Shown: positions 6,738-15,424 of the stretch, piece after piece
Layout: each line of letters opens with the position of its first letter
How positions within the stretch are numbered: the first letter of the stretch is position 1
Origin: Desulfomicrobium sp.
Lineage (GTDB): Bacteria > Desulfobacterota > Desulfovibrionia > Desulfovibrionales > Desulfomicrobiaceae
Reading direction: 5' to 3'
Assembly (NCBI GenBank): GCA_003542385.1
Contig: DPKT01000306.1
Span: 1 to 23,109, forward strand
DNA length: 23,109 nucleotides
The notes under the pieces: model-generated
The model's input: the letters and a program-made list of their open reading frames with translations, nothing else
Told to the model about the DNA's origin: nothing
The model's database searches: none
Program-made: the position numbers and the translations under genes

Positions 6738-9035
6738 TTATCGACCTACGGAGCCCAACTGCGCCAGGATGACACGGAACTCGAAACGGGTGTCGTCATC
6801 GGTCTTGGTCCAGACCGTTTCGGTTGAAAAACATTGGTGATCATAGCGCAGGGCGAGGCGCTTTTCCAGGTCGGTGCCGGACTCCCAGTCCACCCGGTAG
6901 AGGAAAGCAGCGCTCCATTCCTTGGTGATGCCGAATCCGCCGCCGAAGCCGGCGATGCGTTGCCGCTCCTGCTCCTGCCTGAGGTATTCGTCGATCTCTT
7001 CCAGGAAATCCAGGCTGAAGGACGCATAGACCCGGTCTTCATAGTAGGCCCAGAGGGCGTGTTCGTGCTCGGTCACGTGGTTCTCGTAGGGCGAGTACCA
7101 TGTCTTGTTGGTCAGGTAGAGCCAGGGAGAGAGGCGCGTTGTCAGGTCGGCGAGCAGGTCGGAGAAGGGGCGGGTCGGGTATTCGTCCGTGTCGTCGCTT
7201 CTGGTCTCCTCGCGTATGTCGTACGACTGTTCAAGACGCAGGCGGGCCAGATCGAGATAGTCCACCTTCAGGGCCGACTTGCCTTGCGTGTCGGGGCTGG
7301 GCTGCATCCGCCCGGTCTTGGTGGTGAAGAGGTTGGTCAGAGAGTAGGTCAGTTCGTTGGTCGGCCTGATGCGATCGTCCTCATCGAAATAGGGATATTT
7401 GCCCTGCGACTCGAAGGGGATGTAGGTGTACTCAAGTCTCGGCTGTACGGCGTGTCTGAGTTTCAGCCAAGTGAACGAGTCCGCGTCGGACGGGAAGTCG
7501 CTTTCTTCCGTCAGGGTGAATACGCGCGAAAACTCCGTGTAGGCCGAGGTGGTGAAGTCCGGCAGGAACCTTGAGGGGTTGCTGTCATCGGTGTTCACGT
7601 CATCGTCTTCGTTTTCGTATTTCTCGACGAACCAGGTCGTGCCTCTGAGGCCGCCCTTGGGGATGACGGATCCGTACTCGAAGTGCAGGGGCAGGCCCAC
7701 GATGGGGTGAACGTCGAGGCGCGATCCCGTGGTCCCGTATTCGCGCCAGAATGAGGCCAGCTGCGAACTGCCTTGGATGGTCAGGGGCGTGCTCAGGAGC
7801 TGGGTCTGATATAGGTGCAGGTTGAGTTCCGGCAGGCGTTGCAGGGTGGGGTCGTCGTCCCTGTCCTTGTTAGGCAGCTTGTTGTTGCTGCCGTATTCGA
7901 GATTCTGGGTGTATTCGACCAGACCCTGGACGCCGACATTGGCCCAGTTGTGGCTCAGCAGGAGTCGGTTCACGCGCAGTTCGCTGTCGTTGTCCTCGAT
8001 GTCGCGGCCGAAATACTGCAGGAAATCCTTCCTGCTTTTGTTAAAGCCCGAATAGCCCCGTGAAAACTCGCGCAGGTAGTCCTGGTCCGAAACCAGGTCC
8101 AGATCGAGCTTGAGATTCCAGTCAGGCTCGCCGAGATAGCCGTCGAACTTGCCGCGTGCCCACCACCGGTTGCGGTTGTCGCGGCTCATTTGCGAATTGT
8201 CGCTGTAGAGAGAAGTTCCCTCGGTCTCCTGATCGAACAGATAGTCGAACTTGAAGATGCCCTTGGTGTGGATGTCGGGCACGAGCCTGTATTCACCGCC
8301 GAGCATGAGCCCTTTGGCCGTCATGAGGTGGGAATAGAGGGTCACGTCCTGCTCTTCGTCGATGACCTGGTAGTAGGGCTGGTCGTAGGTGATGCCGAGT
8401 TTGTCGCTCGTGCCGATCTCCGGGAGCAGGAAGCCGCTCTGCCGCTTGGTCTTGACCGGTATCACCGCGTAAGGCGCCATGAGCATCGGCTGATCCATGA
8501 TCTGGAAGCGCGGGCCCCAGAGATGGGCGTAGCCGTCAACGGTGATGTCGCCTCGCGACGTCTTGATGGACCAGGCTGGCCGGTCTCCGTCGCAGACCGT
8601 GACGGTGGCTTCGCGGAACTCGTACGTTTCGGGGCCGGTTTTCTTCAGCACGGCTCCCTCGAAGTACATGTGCGGATCCTCCATGAAGACCTGGCCGTTC
8701 TTGAGCCACCCCGTGTTCGATTCGAGGTCGAATTCGGCTTCCTCGGCCTTCAGGAAATCCCCCTGGAATTTGGCCTCGACGTTGCCCCGGAGAAAGACCC
8801 ATTTCGTGGATTGGTAATAGCGCGCGTACTCGGCGCGTATGTAGTCGGCACCGCGTTCGAGCACCACGTTGCCGAAGGCTTCGATGTATTTGTTGTCATG
8901 GCTGGCTGCGGTCCTGTCGGCCAACAGACGCCAGGACTGGGGTTCCGTGTCGGTGGCGTTGTCGGCGAGAGCCAGTCCGGCCGAAAAGAGAAACAAGCAG
9001 ACCAGACCGGAAAGCAGAATGCGTAACTTCATCAT
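6738..9035 (-). CDS. lptD: LPS-assembly outer-membrane protein LptD (OstA/Imp)
   Basis: LptD is the outer-membrane beta-barrel that, with lipoprotein LptE, inserts lipopolysaccharide into the outer leaflet. The 765-residue precursor begins with a Sec signal peptide (hydrophobic about 5-20, likely cleavage after ALA near residue 24). An OstA-like periplasmic domain (about 30-160) follows, with the typical strand repeats ADYIRAEYARYY and GNVEAKFQGDFLKAEEAEF. The large C-terminal barrel (about 190-765) is rich in aromatic residues and short acidic loops. The motif SGFLLPEIGTSDKLG is characteristic of LptD. The mature part has only two cysteines, C148 and C735. Two adjacent ATGs (9035 and 9032) could start translation; neither has a strong Shine-Dalgarno. 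It is the first gene of the leftward lptD-mutL-purD-purE run. Confidence 0.93.
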   Translation of the reverse strand: MMKLRILLSGLVCLFLFSAGLALADNATDTEPQSWRLLADRTAASHDNKYIEAFGNVVLERGADYIRAEYARYYQSTKWVFLRGNVEAKFQGDFLKAEEAEFDLESNTGWLKNGQVFMEDPHMYFEGAVLKKTGPETYEFREATVTVCDGDRPAWSIKTSRGDITVDGYAHLWGPRFQIMDQPMLMAPYAVIPVKTKRQSGFLLPEIGTSDKLGITYDQPYYQVIDEEQDVTLYSHLMTAKGLMLGGEYRLVPDIHTKGIFKFDYLFDQETEGTSLYSDNSQMSRDNRNRWWARGKFDGYLGEPDWNLKLDLDLVSDQDYLREFSRGYSGFNKSRKDFLQYFGRDIEDNDSELRVNRLLLSHNWANVGVQGLVEYTQNLEYGSNNKLPNKDRDDDPTLQRLPELNLHLYQTQLLSTPLTIQGSSQLASFWREYGTTGSRLDVHPIVGLPLHFEYGSVIPKGGLRGTTWFVEKYENEDDDVNTDDSNPSRFLPDFTTSAYTEFSRVFTLTEESDFPSDADSFTWLKLRHAVQPRLEYTYIPFESQGKYPYFDEDDRIRPTNELTYSLTNLFTTKTGRMQPSPDTQGKSALKVDYLDLARLRLEQSYDIREETRSDDTDEYPTRPFSDLLADLTTRLSPWLYLTNKTWYSPYENHVTEHEHALWAYYEDRVYASFSLDFLEEIDEYLRQEQERQRIAGFGGGFGITKEWSAAFLYRVDWESGTDLEKRLALRYDHQCFSTETVWTKTDDDTRFEFRVILAQLGSVGR

Positions 9036-9160
9036 GTAGGTGCCGTTGCGGGGGTCGAAAGTTCGTGTGGACGTGGCGGCACTGGTAGCACAAGCGGAGC
9101 TGGATGCCTAGCCCGAAGACGCGGGGTGGCCGGAGCGGGCCTTGGCCCGGGCCAGCCGGA

Positions 9161-9196
9161 AACATGAATTAACATGGCGGATTCACGGCCATGTTA
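9161..9196. repeat. AACATG direct repeats plus 9-bp inverted repeat, candidate operator
   Basis: AACATG occurs at 9161-9166 and 9171-9176, exactly 10 bases apart. The second copy lies in a perfect inverted repeat TAACATGGC (9170-9178), N9, GCCATGTTA (9188-9196). No T-run follows, so a protein-binding site is more likely than a terminator. This is inference from symmetry only. Confidence 0.55.
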
Positions 9197-9208
9197 TTCC
9201 AGTCATCC

Positions 9209-9257
9209 TTGTTTCATTTTTCACAAACGCTTGACCTTGAGGGGGAGGTGATTTAAG
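9209..9257 (+). promoter_or_regulatory. Candidate Rex-like operator and promoter of the RsbRD-N/dsrMKJOP transcript
   Basis: The 18-base element TTGTTTCATTTTTCACAA (9209-9226) matches the general Rex palindrome TTGTGAA-N4-TTCACAA at 11 of 14 defined positions, with a perfect right half. It also resembles CRP/FNR-type TTGTGA-N6-TCACAA sites. TTGACC (9231-9236) follows as a possible -35. The best -10, TTTAAG at 9252-9257, is spaced only 15 bases away, so the promoter call is weak. Confidence 0.35.
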
Positions 9258-9288
9258 AACCGCGCAAATCTGTCCTGCTCGCCACATG

Positions 9289-9316
9289 CGTTGCCAAGGC
9301 AACGTTCGCTTTTTTT
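9289..9316 (+). terminator. Terminator-like hairpin in the leader before the RsbRD-N gene (possible attenuator)
   Basis: CGTTGCC (9289-9295), AA and GGCAACG (9298-9304) form a short GC-rich stem. TTCGC and a run of seven T (9310-9316) follow, ending 24 bases before the ATG of the next gene. If transcription starts near 9260 the hairpin would be in the mRNA leader. The five bases between stem and T-run weaken the terminator interpretation; a DNA operator is the alternative. Confidence 0.4.
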
Positions 9317-9340
9317 AACAATTTGGAATTCAAGGTAATT

Positions 9341-9859
9341 ATGGAATTCAGCAAATTTTTGACCGACAATCAGAAGGGCATTTGCGCGCAATGGACTGAT
9401 GCCATCATCAAAACCTATCCTGACGAAGGCGCCAAATTTTTCTCCGGGTCTTCCAACCAGTTCGCCAACCCGGTCGGACATACCTTTCGTAGCAACATCG
9501 AGAAGATATTCATGACCCTTTTGCGCGGCGGGGACGTCGCGGAGTGTTCCACGGATCTGGACGGGATTCTGCGCATCAGGGCGGTGCAGGGTTTTGCGCC
9601 GTCCGTGGCCCTGAGCTTTCTGCCGGCGCTCAAGGAGATCGTGCGCCGGGAGTTGGCCAAGACCGGCCGGGTGCAGGAGATGGATGAGGCGCTGCACGAC
9701 TGGAACGTGCGTGTCGATCGCCTGACCATGCTCGGATTCGATCTGTATATGGCTTGCCGCGAGGTTCTTTGGAAGCAAAAAGCCAACCAACTGTACAGCA
9801 GAACGCACAAGCTGCTTGAAAAAGCGAATTTGCTGAAAGACGAGGAGGTAGCGGGGTAG
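9341..9859 (+). CDS. RsbRD N-terminal-domain-like sensor protein linked to dsrMKJOP
   Basis: This 172-residue soluble, mostly helical protein resembles stand-alone versions of the RsbT co-antagonist RsbRD N-terminal domain, which has a globin-like fold in known relatives. Recognisable features are the Trp/Tyr-Pro region WTDAIIKTYPDEGAKFF (about 18-34), FANPVGHTF near 41-49, the RIRAVQGFAPSVALSF segment and a C-terminal helical tail. It has no STAS domain, so it is not a full RsbR. The ATG at 9341 is chosen because AAGG at 9332-9335 lies 5 bases upstream. An in-frame TTG at 9323 would add six residues. It ends 51 bases before dsrM in the same direction, with no terminator, so it is probably the first gene of the dsrMKJOP transcript. 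A sensing or regulatory role for sulfite respiration is inference only. Confidence 0.75.
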   Translation: MEFSKFLTDNQKGICAQWTDAIIKTYPDEGAKFFSGSSNQFANPVGHTFRSNIEKIFMTLLRGGDVAECSTDLDGILRIRAVQGFAPSVALSFLPALKEIVRRELAKTGRVQEMDEALHDWNVRVDRLTMLGFDLYMACREVLWKQKANQLYSRTHKLLEKANLLKDEEVAG

Positions 9860-9910
9860 TGTCCGTTAAGTATATTTTCAGTGTTAACCCTTTAGCGAGG
9901 TAAAAGGTAC

Positions 9911-10923
9911 ATGAAAGCTCTTTACTCCCTATTCCTGGTCTTTGCCCTCGCGGCAATAGCCCTTGTGGGCGCCGGGGCCTTGGGTATGGAAAAAGCCTTT
10001 GGGCTGTACATACCCTTCCTGGCAGTCGCGGTTTTCGTGGTGGGATTCTGTTTGAGGGTTGTGGACTGGGGCAAATCGGCCGTGCCGTTCTGCATCCCCA
10101 CAACGTGCGGCCAGCAGGAGTCGCTGCCCTGGATCAAGCAGAGCACCATCGAGAACCCCTCCACCACGGGCGGCGTCGTGATGCGCATGCTTTTCGAAGT
10201 GTTGCTGTTCAGGTCCCTGTTCCGCAACACCAAGGTGGACCTGCATGAAGGCACCAAGGTGACGTACGGTTCGAGCAAGTGGCTGTGGCTTGGTGCGCTG
10301 GCCTTCCACTACTCCTTCCTGACCATCGTGCTGCGCCACATGCGCTTCTTCACCGAGCCGGTTCCGGGGCTGATCGCCGGCATCGAGTCCATGGACGCCA
10401 TGCTGCAGATCGGCGCGCCGACCCTGTACCTGACTGACCTCGTCTTCGTCATCGCGGTGACCTATCTTTTCCTGCGCCGTGTCGTCGTGCCCCAGATCCG
10501 CTACATCTCCCTGGTGCAGGACTACTTCCCGCTGTTCCTGATCCTCGGGATCGCCTTCTCGGGCATCTTCATGCGTTACTTCGCCAAGGTCGACATCATT
10601 TCCGTCAAGCAGCTGGCCATGGGCCTGGTGACCTTCTCCTGGAACGTCCCCGAGGGAATCGGCGTGATGTTCTACATCCACATGTTCCTGGTCTCCGTGC
10701 TGCTGGCGTACTTCCCCCTGAGCAAGCTCATGCACATGGGCGGCGTGTTCCTCTCGCCCACGCGCAACATGAACTGCGCTTCCAGAAAGTTCAGGCATGT
10801 CAACCCCTGGAAGTTCGAGAACGTTCATTACCACACATATGAAGAATACGAGGACGAATTCCGTGAGAAGATGGTCGAGAAGGATCTTCCTGTGGACAAG
10901 CCTCTAGCAGAAGGAGCCGAGTA

Positions 10924-10924
<1 letters not shown>
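9911..10924 (+). CDS. dsrM: DsrM, membrane cytochrome b subunit of the DsrMKJOP complex
   Basis: DsrM is the NarI-like dihaem cytochrome b that exchanges electrons between menaquinone and the cytoplasmic DsrK. The 337-residue protein has two N-terminal membrane segments (about 3-24 and 32-50) and four more at about 124-144, 171-190, 205-224 and 250-275. Histidines H133, H143, H257 and H275 sit in or at the membrane and are plausible haem b ligands. The segment between the first and second blocks contains CIPTTCGQQES (61-71), also typical of sulfate-reducer DsrM. The ATG at 9911 is preceded by AAAGG at 9903-9907 and GCGAGG further up. The stop overlaps the dsrK start by one base (TAATG). The C-terminal tail from about 290 is polar and probably cytoplasmic. 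Confidence 0.95.
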
Positions 10925-12551
<1,627 letters not shown>

Positions 12552-12552
<1 letters not shown>

Positions 12553-12938
12553 TGTACGACAAGAATAAAATACTGACCGGTCTTGCCGTGTTCGTGGTCT
12601 TCATGACCTATCCTTTCTGGAACAACATCGGCAGTGCGGCCTACGTGAGACCCGAGATCGAGAAGCCCAAGAACTCCAAGGAGTGCGTGGAGAGTGTGGA
12701 GTTCATGCGCGCGGAGCACATGGCCATGCTCAACGAGTGGCGTGACGAGGTCGTCCGCGACGGCGTGCACGAGTATCATTCCAAGGCCAACCACCAGGTC
12801 TTCCAGAAGAGCCTGACCAAAACCTGCATGAAATGTCACGAGAACAAGGATCAGTTCTGCGACAAATGCCACGCGACGGTTTCCGTGAACCCCTACTGCT
12901 GGGATTGTCATGTTGATCCGAAGGGGGTGAAGAAATGA
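12552..12938 (+). CDS. dsrJ: DsrJ, periplasmic trihaem cytochrome c
   Basis: DsrJ is the small multihaem cytochrome c of the Dsr membrane complex. It is anchored to the membrane and faces the periplasm. The 128-residue protein has an uncleaved-looking N-terminal membrane anchor (about residues 6-24) and three CXXCH haem motifs: CMKCH (92-96), CDKCH (103-107) and CWDCH (116-120). C45, outside the haem motifs, sits where the unusual His/Cys-ligated haem of characterised DsrJ takes its cysteine ligand. H57 and H79 are among the other possible distal ligands. A GGGGAGGA ribosome site lies about 6-13 bases upstream. Start and stop overlap with dsrK (1 base) and dsrO (ATGA). Confidence 0.95.
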
Positions 12939-13729
12939 AGACCATGCGTAGAAACTTCCTGAAAATTGCCGCCGTGGCCGTGCTCGGCTGGAGTGTGCGT
13001 CCCGCCTCCGAGCTTCTGGCCTCCGGCGGCTCGGAGCCGAGCGAGGGGCTGCTTTTCGCCTCCCGTCACAAGGTTCATGCCGGGCCCAACTCCCTTACGG
13101 CCAAGCGCTGGGCCATGGTCATCGACACGGCCAAGCTGAACGAAAAGGTCATGGAAGACATCGTGCATGTCTGCCATACCATCCACAACGTGCCGAACAT
13201 CCCGGGCAACCAGAACATCAAGTGGATCTGGGAGACGCACATGGAGCATCTCTTCCTGGACGAGCACAACGAGTTCCAGCCCGAGACGGCCGCCAAGTCC
13301 GCCCTGGCCCTGTGCAACCATTGCGACAACCCGCCCTGCGTCCGCGTCTGCCCGACCAAGGCCACGTTCCAGCGCGAGGACGGCATCGTCATGATGGACT
13401 TCCACCGCTGCATCGGCTGCCGCTACTGCATGGCCGGCTGCCCCTACGGTTCCAGAAGCTTCAACTTCATGGACCCCCGCCCGTACATTGAAACGACCAC
13501 CCCCGATTTCCCGACCCGGACCAAGGGCGTCGTCGAGAAGTGCGAGTTCTGCGCCGAGCGTCTGGTCGAAGGCAAGATGCCGGCCTGCGTCGAGGTTTCC
13601 GAAGGGGCCCTGGCGTTCGGCGATCTGGCCGACCCCGAGTCCGATGTGCGCAAGCTCATGGCGGAGCGTTTCGCCATCAGGCGCAGCCCGCACCTCGGAA
13701 CCAAACCTTGTGTCTACTATCTCGTGTAA
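12935..13729 (+). CDS. dsrO: DsrO, periplasmic ferredoxin-like subunit with Tat signal
   Basis: DsrO is the periplasmic electron-transfer subunit that passes electrons between DsrJ and the DsrP membrane subunit. The 264-residue precursor starts with a twin-arginine signal, RRNFLK at residues 5-10, then a hydrophobic stretch. Two full [4Fe-4S] motifs are present: C127/C130/C135/C139 and C159/C162/C165/C169. A third cluster can be built from C203/C206/C218 plus C80. The other members of the four-cluster DmsB/FdhB pattern are missing: the first three Cys before C80 and the last Cys after C218, where Ser is found. This predicts three clusters. AAGGGGGTGA precedes the ATG. The start overlaps dsrJ by four bases. 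Confidence 0.95.
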   Translation: MKTMRRNFLKIAAVAVLGWSVRPASELLASGGSEPSEGLLFASRHKVHAGPNSLTAKRWAMVIDTAKLNEKVMEDIVHVCHTIHNVPNIPGNQNIKWIWETHMEHLFLDEHNEFQPETAAKSALALCNHCDNPPCVRVCPTKATFQREDGIVMMDFHRCIGCRYCMAGCPYGSRSFNFMDPRPYIETTTPDFPTRTKGVVEKCEFCAERLVEGKMPACVEVSEGALAFGDLADPESDVRKLMAERFAIRRSPHLGTKPCVYYLV

Positions 13730-13740
13730 AGGGGTGAACC

Positions 13741-14895
13741 ATGCTTGAAAAAGCCATACAAGGATCGAAAGTATACTGGGGCTGGATCGCCTTTCTGCTC
13801 CTCCTGATGAGCATTGGGGCGGCCTGCTACTGGCAGCAACTCTCCCACGGCCTGACCATCACCGGCATGAGCCGCGACGTGACCTGGGGCTTCTACATCG
13901 CGCAGTTCACCTTCCTGGTCGGCGTGGCCGCTTCGGCCGTCATGCTGGTAATCCCCAAGTACCTGCACGACTACCACAAGTTCGGAAAGATTCTCATTCT
14001 GGGCGAATTCAACGCCGTGGCCATGGTCATCCTGTGCCCGCTCTTCATCGTCGCCGACCTGGGCTCCCCGCAGCGCCTGATGAACGTGCTCCTGCACCCC
14101 ACGCCTAACTCTGTCCTGTTCTGGGACATGGTGGTGCTGAACGGCTACCTGCTCATCAACATCCTGGTCGGCTGGGTGACCCTCGAAGCCGAGCGCAAGC
14201 AGATCGCGCCGCCCAAGTGGATCAAGTTCTTCATCTATCTGTCCATTCCCTGGGCGGTGTCCATCCATACGGTCACGGCCTTCCTGTACTGCGGTCTGCC
14301 CGGCCGCGGCTACTGGCTGACCGCCGTGCTGGCCGCCCGCTTCCTGGCTTCGGCCTTTGCCGCTGGCCCCGCGTTCCTCATCCTGGTGACGTACATCGCC
14401 AAGATCTTCACCGGCTTCGACCCCGGCAAGGGCGTCCTGCCCACCCTGGGCAAGACCGTGGTCTACGCCATGTGCGTGAACCTGTTCCTGCTCCTGTGCG
14501 AGGTGTTCACGGTCTTCTACAGCCAAATCCCGTCGCACATGGCGCACCTGCAGTACCTCTTCGCCGGCTACCACGGCCACGGCGTGCTCGTGCCCTGGAT
14601 GTGGTCGGCCATGATCATGGCCGTTGCGGGCATCCTGATTCTGATCGTGCCCAAGAACAGGCAGCAGGACAATCTGCTCATCATCGGTTGCCTCCTGATC
14701 TTCATCGGGGCCTGGATCGACAAGGGTCTCGGCATGATCGGCGGCGGCTTCGTGCCGAACCCCCTGCACGAAATCACCGAGTACGTCCCCTCCCAGCTTG
14801 AACTGGGCGTGTCCCTTGGCATTTATGCCACCGGCTTCCTGGTGCTGACCATCCTGTACAAGGTCGCAATCGGCGTGAAGCAGGAAGTGGAGTAG
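13741..14895 (+). CDS. dsrP: DsrP, NrfD-family quinone-interacting membrane subunit
   Basis: DsrP is the NrfD/PsrC-type integral membrane protein that connects DsrO with the menaquinone pool. The 384-residue protein has about ten hydrophobic segments (roughly 13-33, 52-72, 86-106, 127-147, 162-184, 193-220, 237-259, 280-303, 309-330 and 353-376). Acidic residues within the membrane region, for example ADLGSP near 105-110 and CEVFTVFY near 253-260, match the NrfD pattern. GGGGTGA at 13731-13737 supports the ATG. There are 11 bases between dsrO and dsrP. It is the last gene of the operon, and a strong terminator begins 12 bases later. Confidence 0.95.
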   Translation: MLEKAIQGSKVYWGWIAFLLLLMSIGAACYWQQLSHGLTITGMSRDVTWGFYIAQFTFLVGVAASAVMLVIPKYLHDYHKFGKILILGEFNAVAMVILCPLFIVADLGSPQRLMNVLLHPTPNSVLFWDMVVLNGYLLINILVGWVTLEAERKQIAPPKWIKFFIYLSIPWAVSIHTVTAFLYCGLPGRGYWLTAVLAARFLASAFAAGPAFLILVTYIAKIFTGFDPGKGVLPTLGKTVVYAMCVNLFLLLCEVFTVFYSQIPSHMAHLQYLFAGYHGHGVLVPWMWSAMIMAVAGILILIVPKNRQQDNLLIIGCLLIFIGAWIDKGLGMIGGGFVPNPLHEITEYVPSQLELGVSLGIYATGFLVLTILYKVAIGVKQEVE

Positions 14896-14906
14896 ATCGC
14901 CTCCCC

Positions 14907-14939
14907 TGCGGGCGCCCTGCCGGGCGCCCGCATTTTTTC
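14907..14939 (+). terminator. Intrinsic terminator after dsrP
   Basis: An 11-bp perfect GC-rich stem TGCGGGCGCCC (14907-14917) and GGGCGCCCGCA (14922-14932) with a TGCC loop is followed directly by TTTTTT. It closes the dsrMKJOP operon. Confidence 0.95.
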
Positions 14940-15012
14940 TGCCTGAAATCACAGCGAAAATTTACTTTGCGTCAAGGTCGCTATTTGGGTTTACAGGTTT
15001 TTTGATCGTGTG

Positions 15013-15025
15013 TAAGGGTCCCTTA
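15013..15025. repeat. Perfect palindrome TAAGGG-T-CCCTTA in the ferredoxin leader
   Basis: A 6-bp-arm perfect inverted repeat lies 46 bases before the ferredoxin start and downstream of weak promoter-like sequence (TTGCGT at 14967-14972, TTTACA at 14990-14995). It is followed by CGC-AAAA-GCG. It could be an operator or a 5' mRNA structure. Confidence 0.45.
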
Positions 15026-15071
15026 TCCAACTCGCAAAAGCGGGAATTTCAAAGAATTTTGGAGGTAGATC

Positions 15072-15260
15072 ATGGGTTATACTGTTACCGTCGATGTCGA
15101 CAAATGCGTTGGTGATGGCGAGTGCGTGGACGTGTGCCCCGTCGAAGTTTACGAACTTCAGGGCGGCAAGGCCGTGGCCGTGAATGAAGAAGAGTGCCTC
15201 GGCTGTGAGTCCTGCGTCGAAGTCTGCGACCAGGGCGCCATCACCATCGAAGAAAACTAG
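15072..15260 (+). CDS. Ferredoxin with one Asp-containing and one regular [4Fe-4S] motif
   Basis: This 62-residue acidic clostridial-type ferredoxin carries low-potential electrons in the cytoplasm. The first motif is C12, D15, C18, C22-Pro, so the second ligand position is Asp instead of Cys. The second motif is a normal C42/C45/C48/C52. In known Desulfovibrionales and archaeal ferredoxins this Asp makes the first cluster labile or interconvertible between [3Fe-4S] and [4Fe-4S]. GGAGGT at 15061-15066 gives the ATG at 15072. The gene is monocistronic, placed between the dsrP terminator and its own terminator. Its position between the two dsr blocks makes a role as DsrAB electron donor possible, but ferredoxins of this type serve many enzymes. 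Confidence 0.95.
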   Translation: MGYTVTVDVDKCVGDGECVDVCPVEVYELQGGKAVAVNEEECLGCESCVEVCDQGAITIEEN

Positions 15261-15272
15261 GTCTTTTTCTCA

Positions 15273-15300
15273 GGCAGGCCCCCCGTGGGCCTGCCTTTGT
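15273..15300 (+). terminator. Intrinsic terminator after the ferredoxin gene
   Basis: GGCAGGCCC (15273-15281) and GGGCCTGCC (15287-15295) form a 9-bp perfect stem with a CCCGT loop, followed by TTTGT. The U-tract is short but the stem is strong. Confidence 0.85.
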
Positions 15301-15424
15301 CCGAACCCCCAACGGCTCAGGGCGTGCTCCCTGTTTCGCCGATATTCACAATTTTCAGTCCCAGATTCGGCTGCCGTGCCCATTTCCACGGGATGCCCCG
15401 CGCTCCCGGTGAAGGTAGTATTCC

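Larger units (their letters stand above)
9036..9340. other. Divergent intergenic regulatory region between lptD and the RsbRD-N gene
   Basis: This 305-base gene-free stretch must carry both leftward (lptD) and rightward (RsbRD-N/dsrMKJOP) start signals. It contains a GC hairpin CGGGCC-TT-GGCCCG (9136-9149), an AACATG repeat cluster with a 9-bp inverted repeat (9161-9196), and a Rex-like palindrome (9209-9226). A TTGACC (9231-9236) is a possible -35 box, and a terminator-like hairpin with T-run lies at 9289-9316. I could not identify a convincing lptD promoter, and no small ORF here looks real. Confidence 0.7.

Noticed and set aside
9323..9340. TTG start adding six residues to the RsbRD-N protein
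   Set aside because: The ATG at 9341 has AAGG at correct distance; the TTG follows a T-rich stretch with no Shine-Dalgarno.
13717..14952. A 411-codon open frame antisense to dsrP
   Set aside because: It is a GC-rich shadow of a well-identified gene, with composition dominated by His, Asp, Gln and Gly and no recognisable domain or ribosome site.
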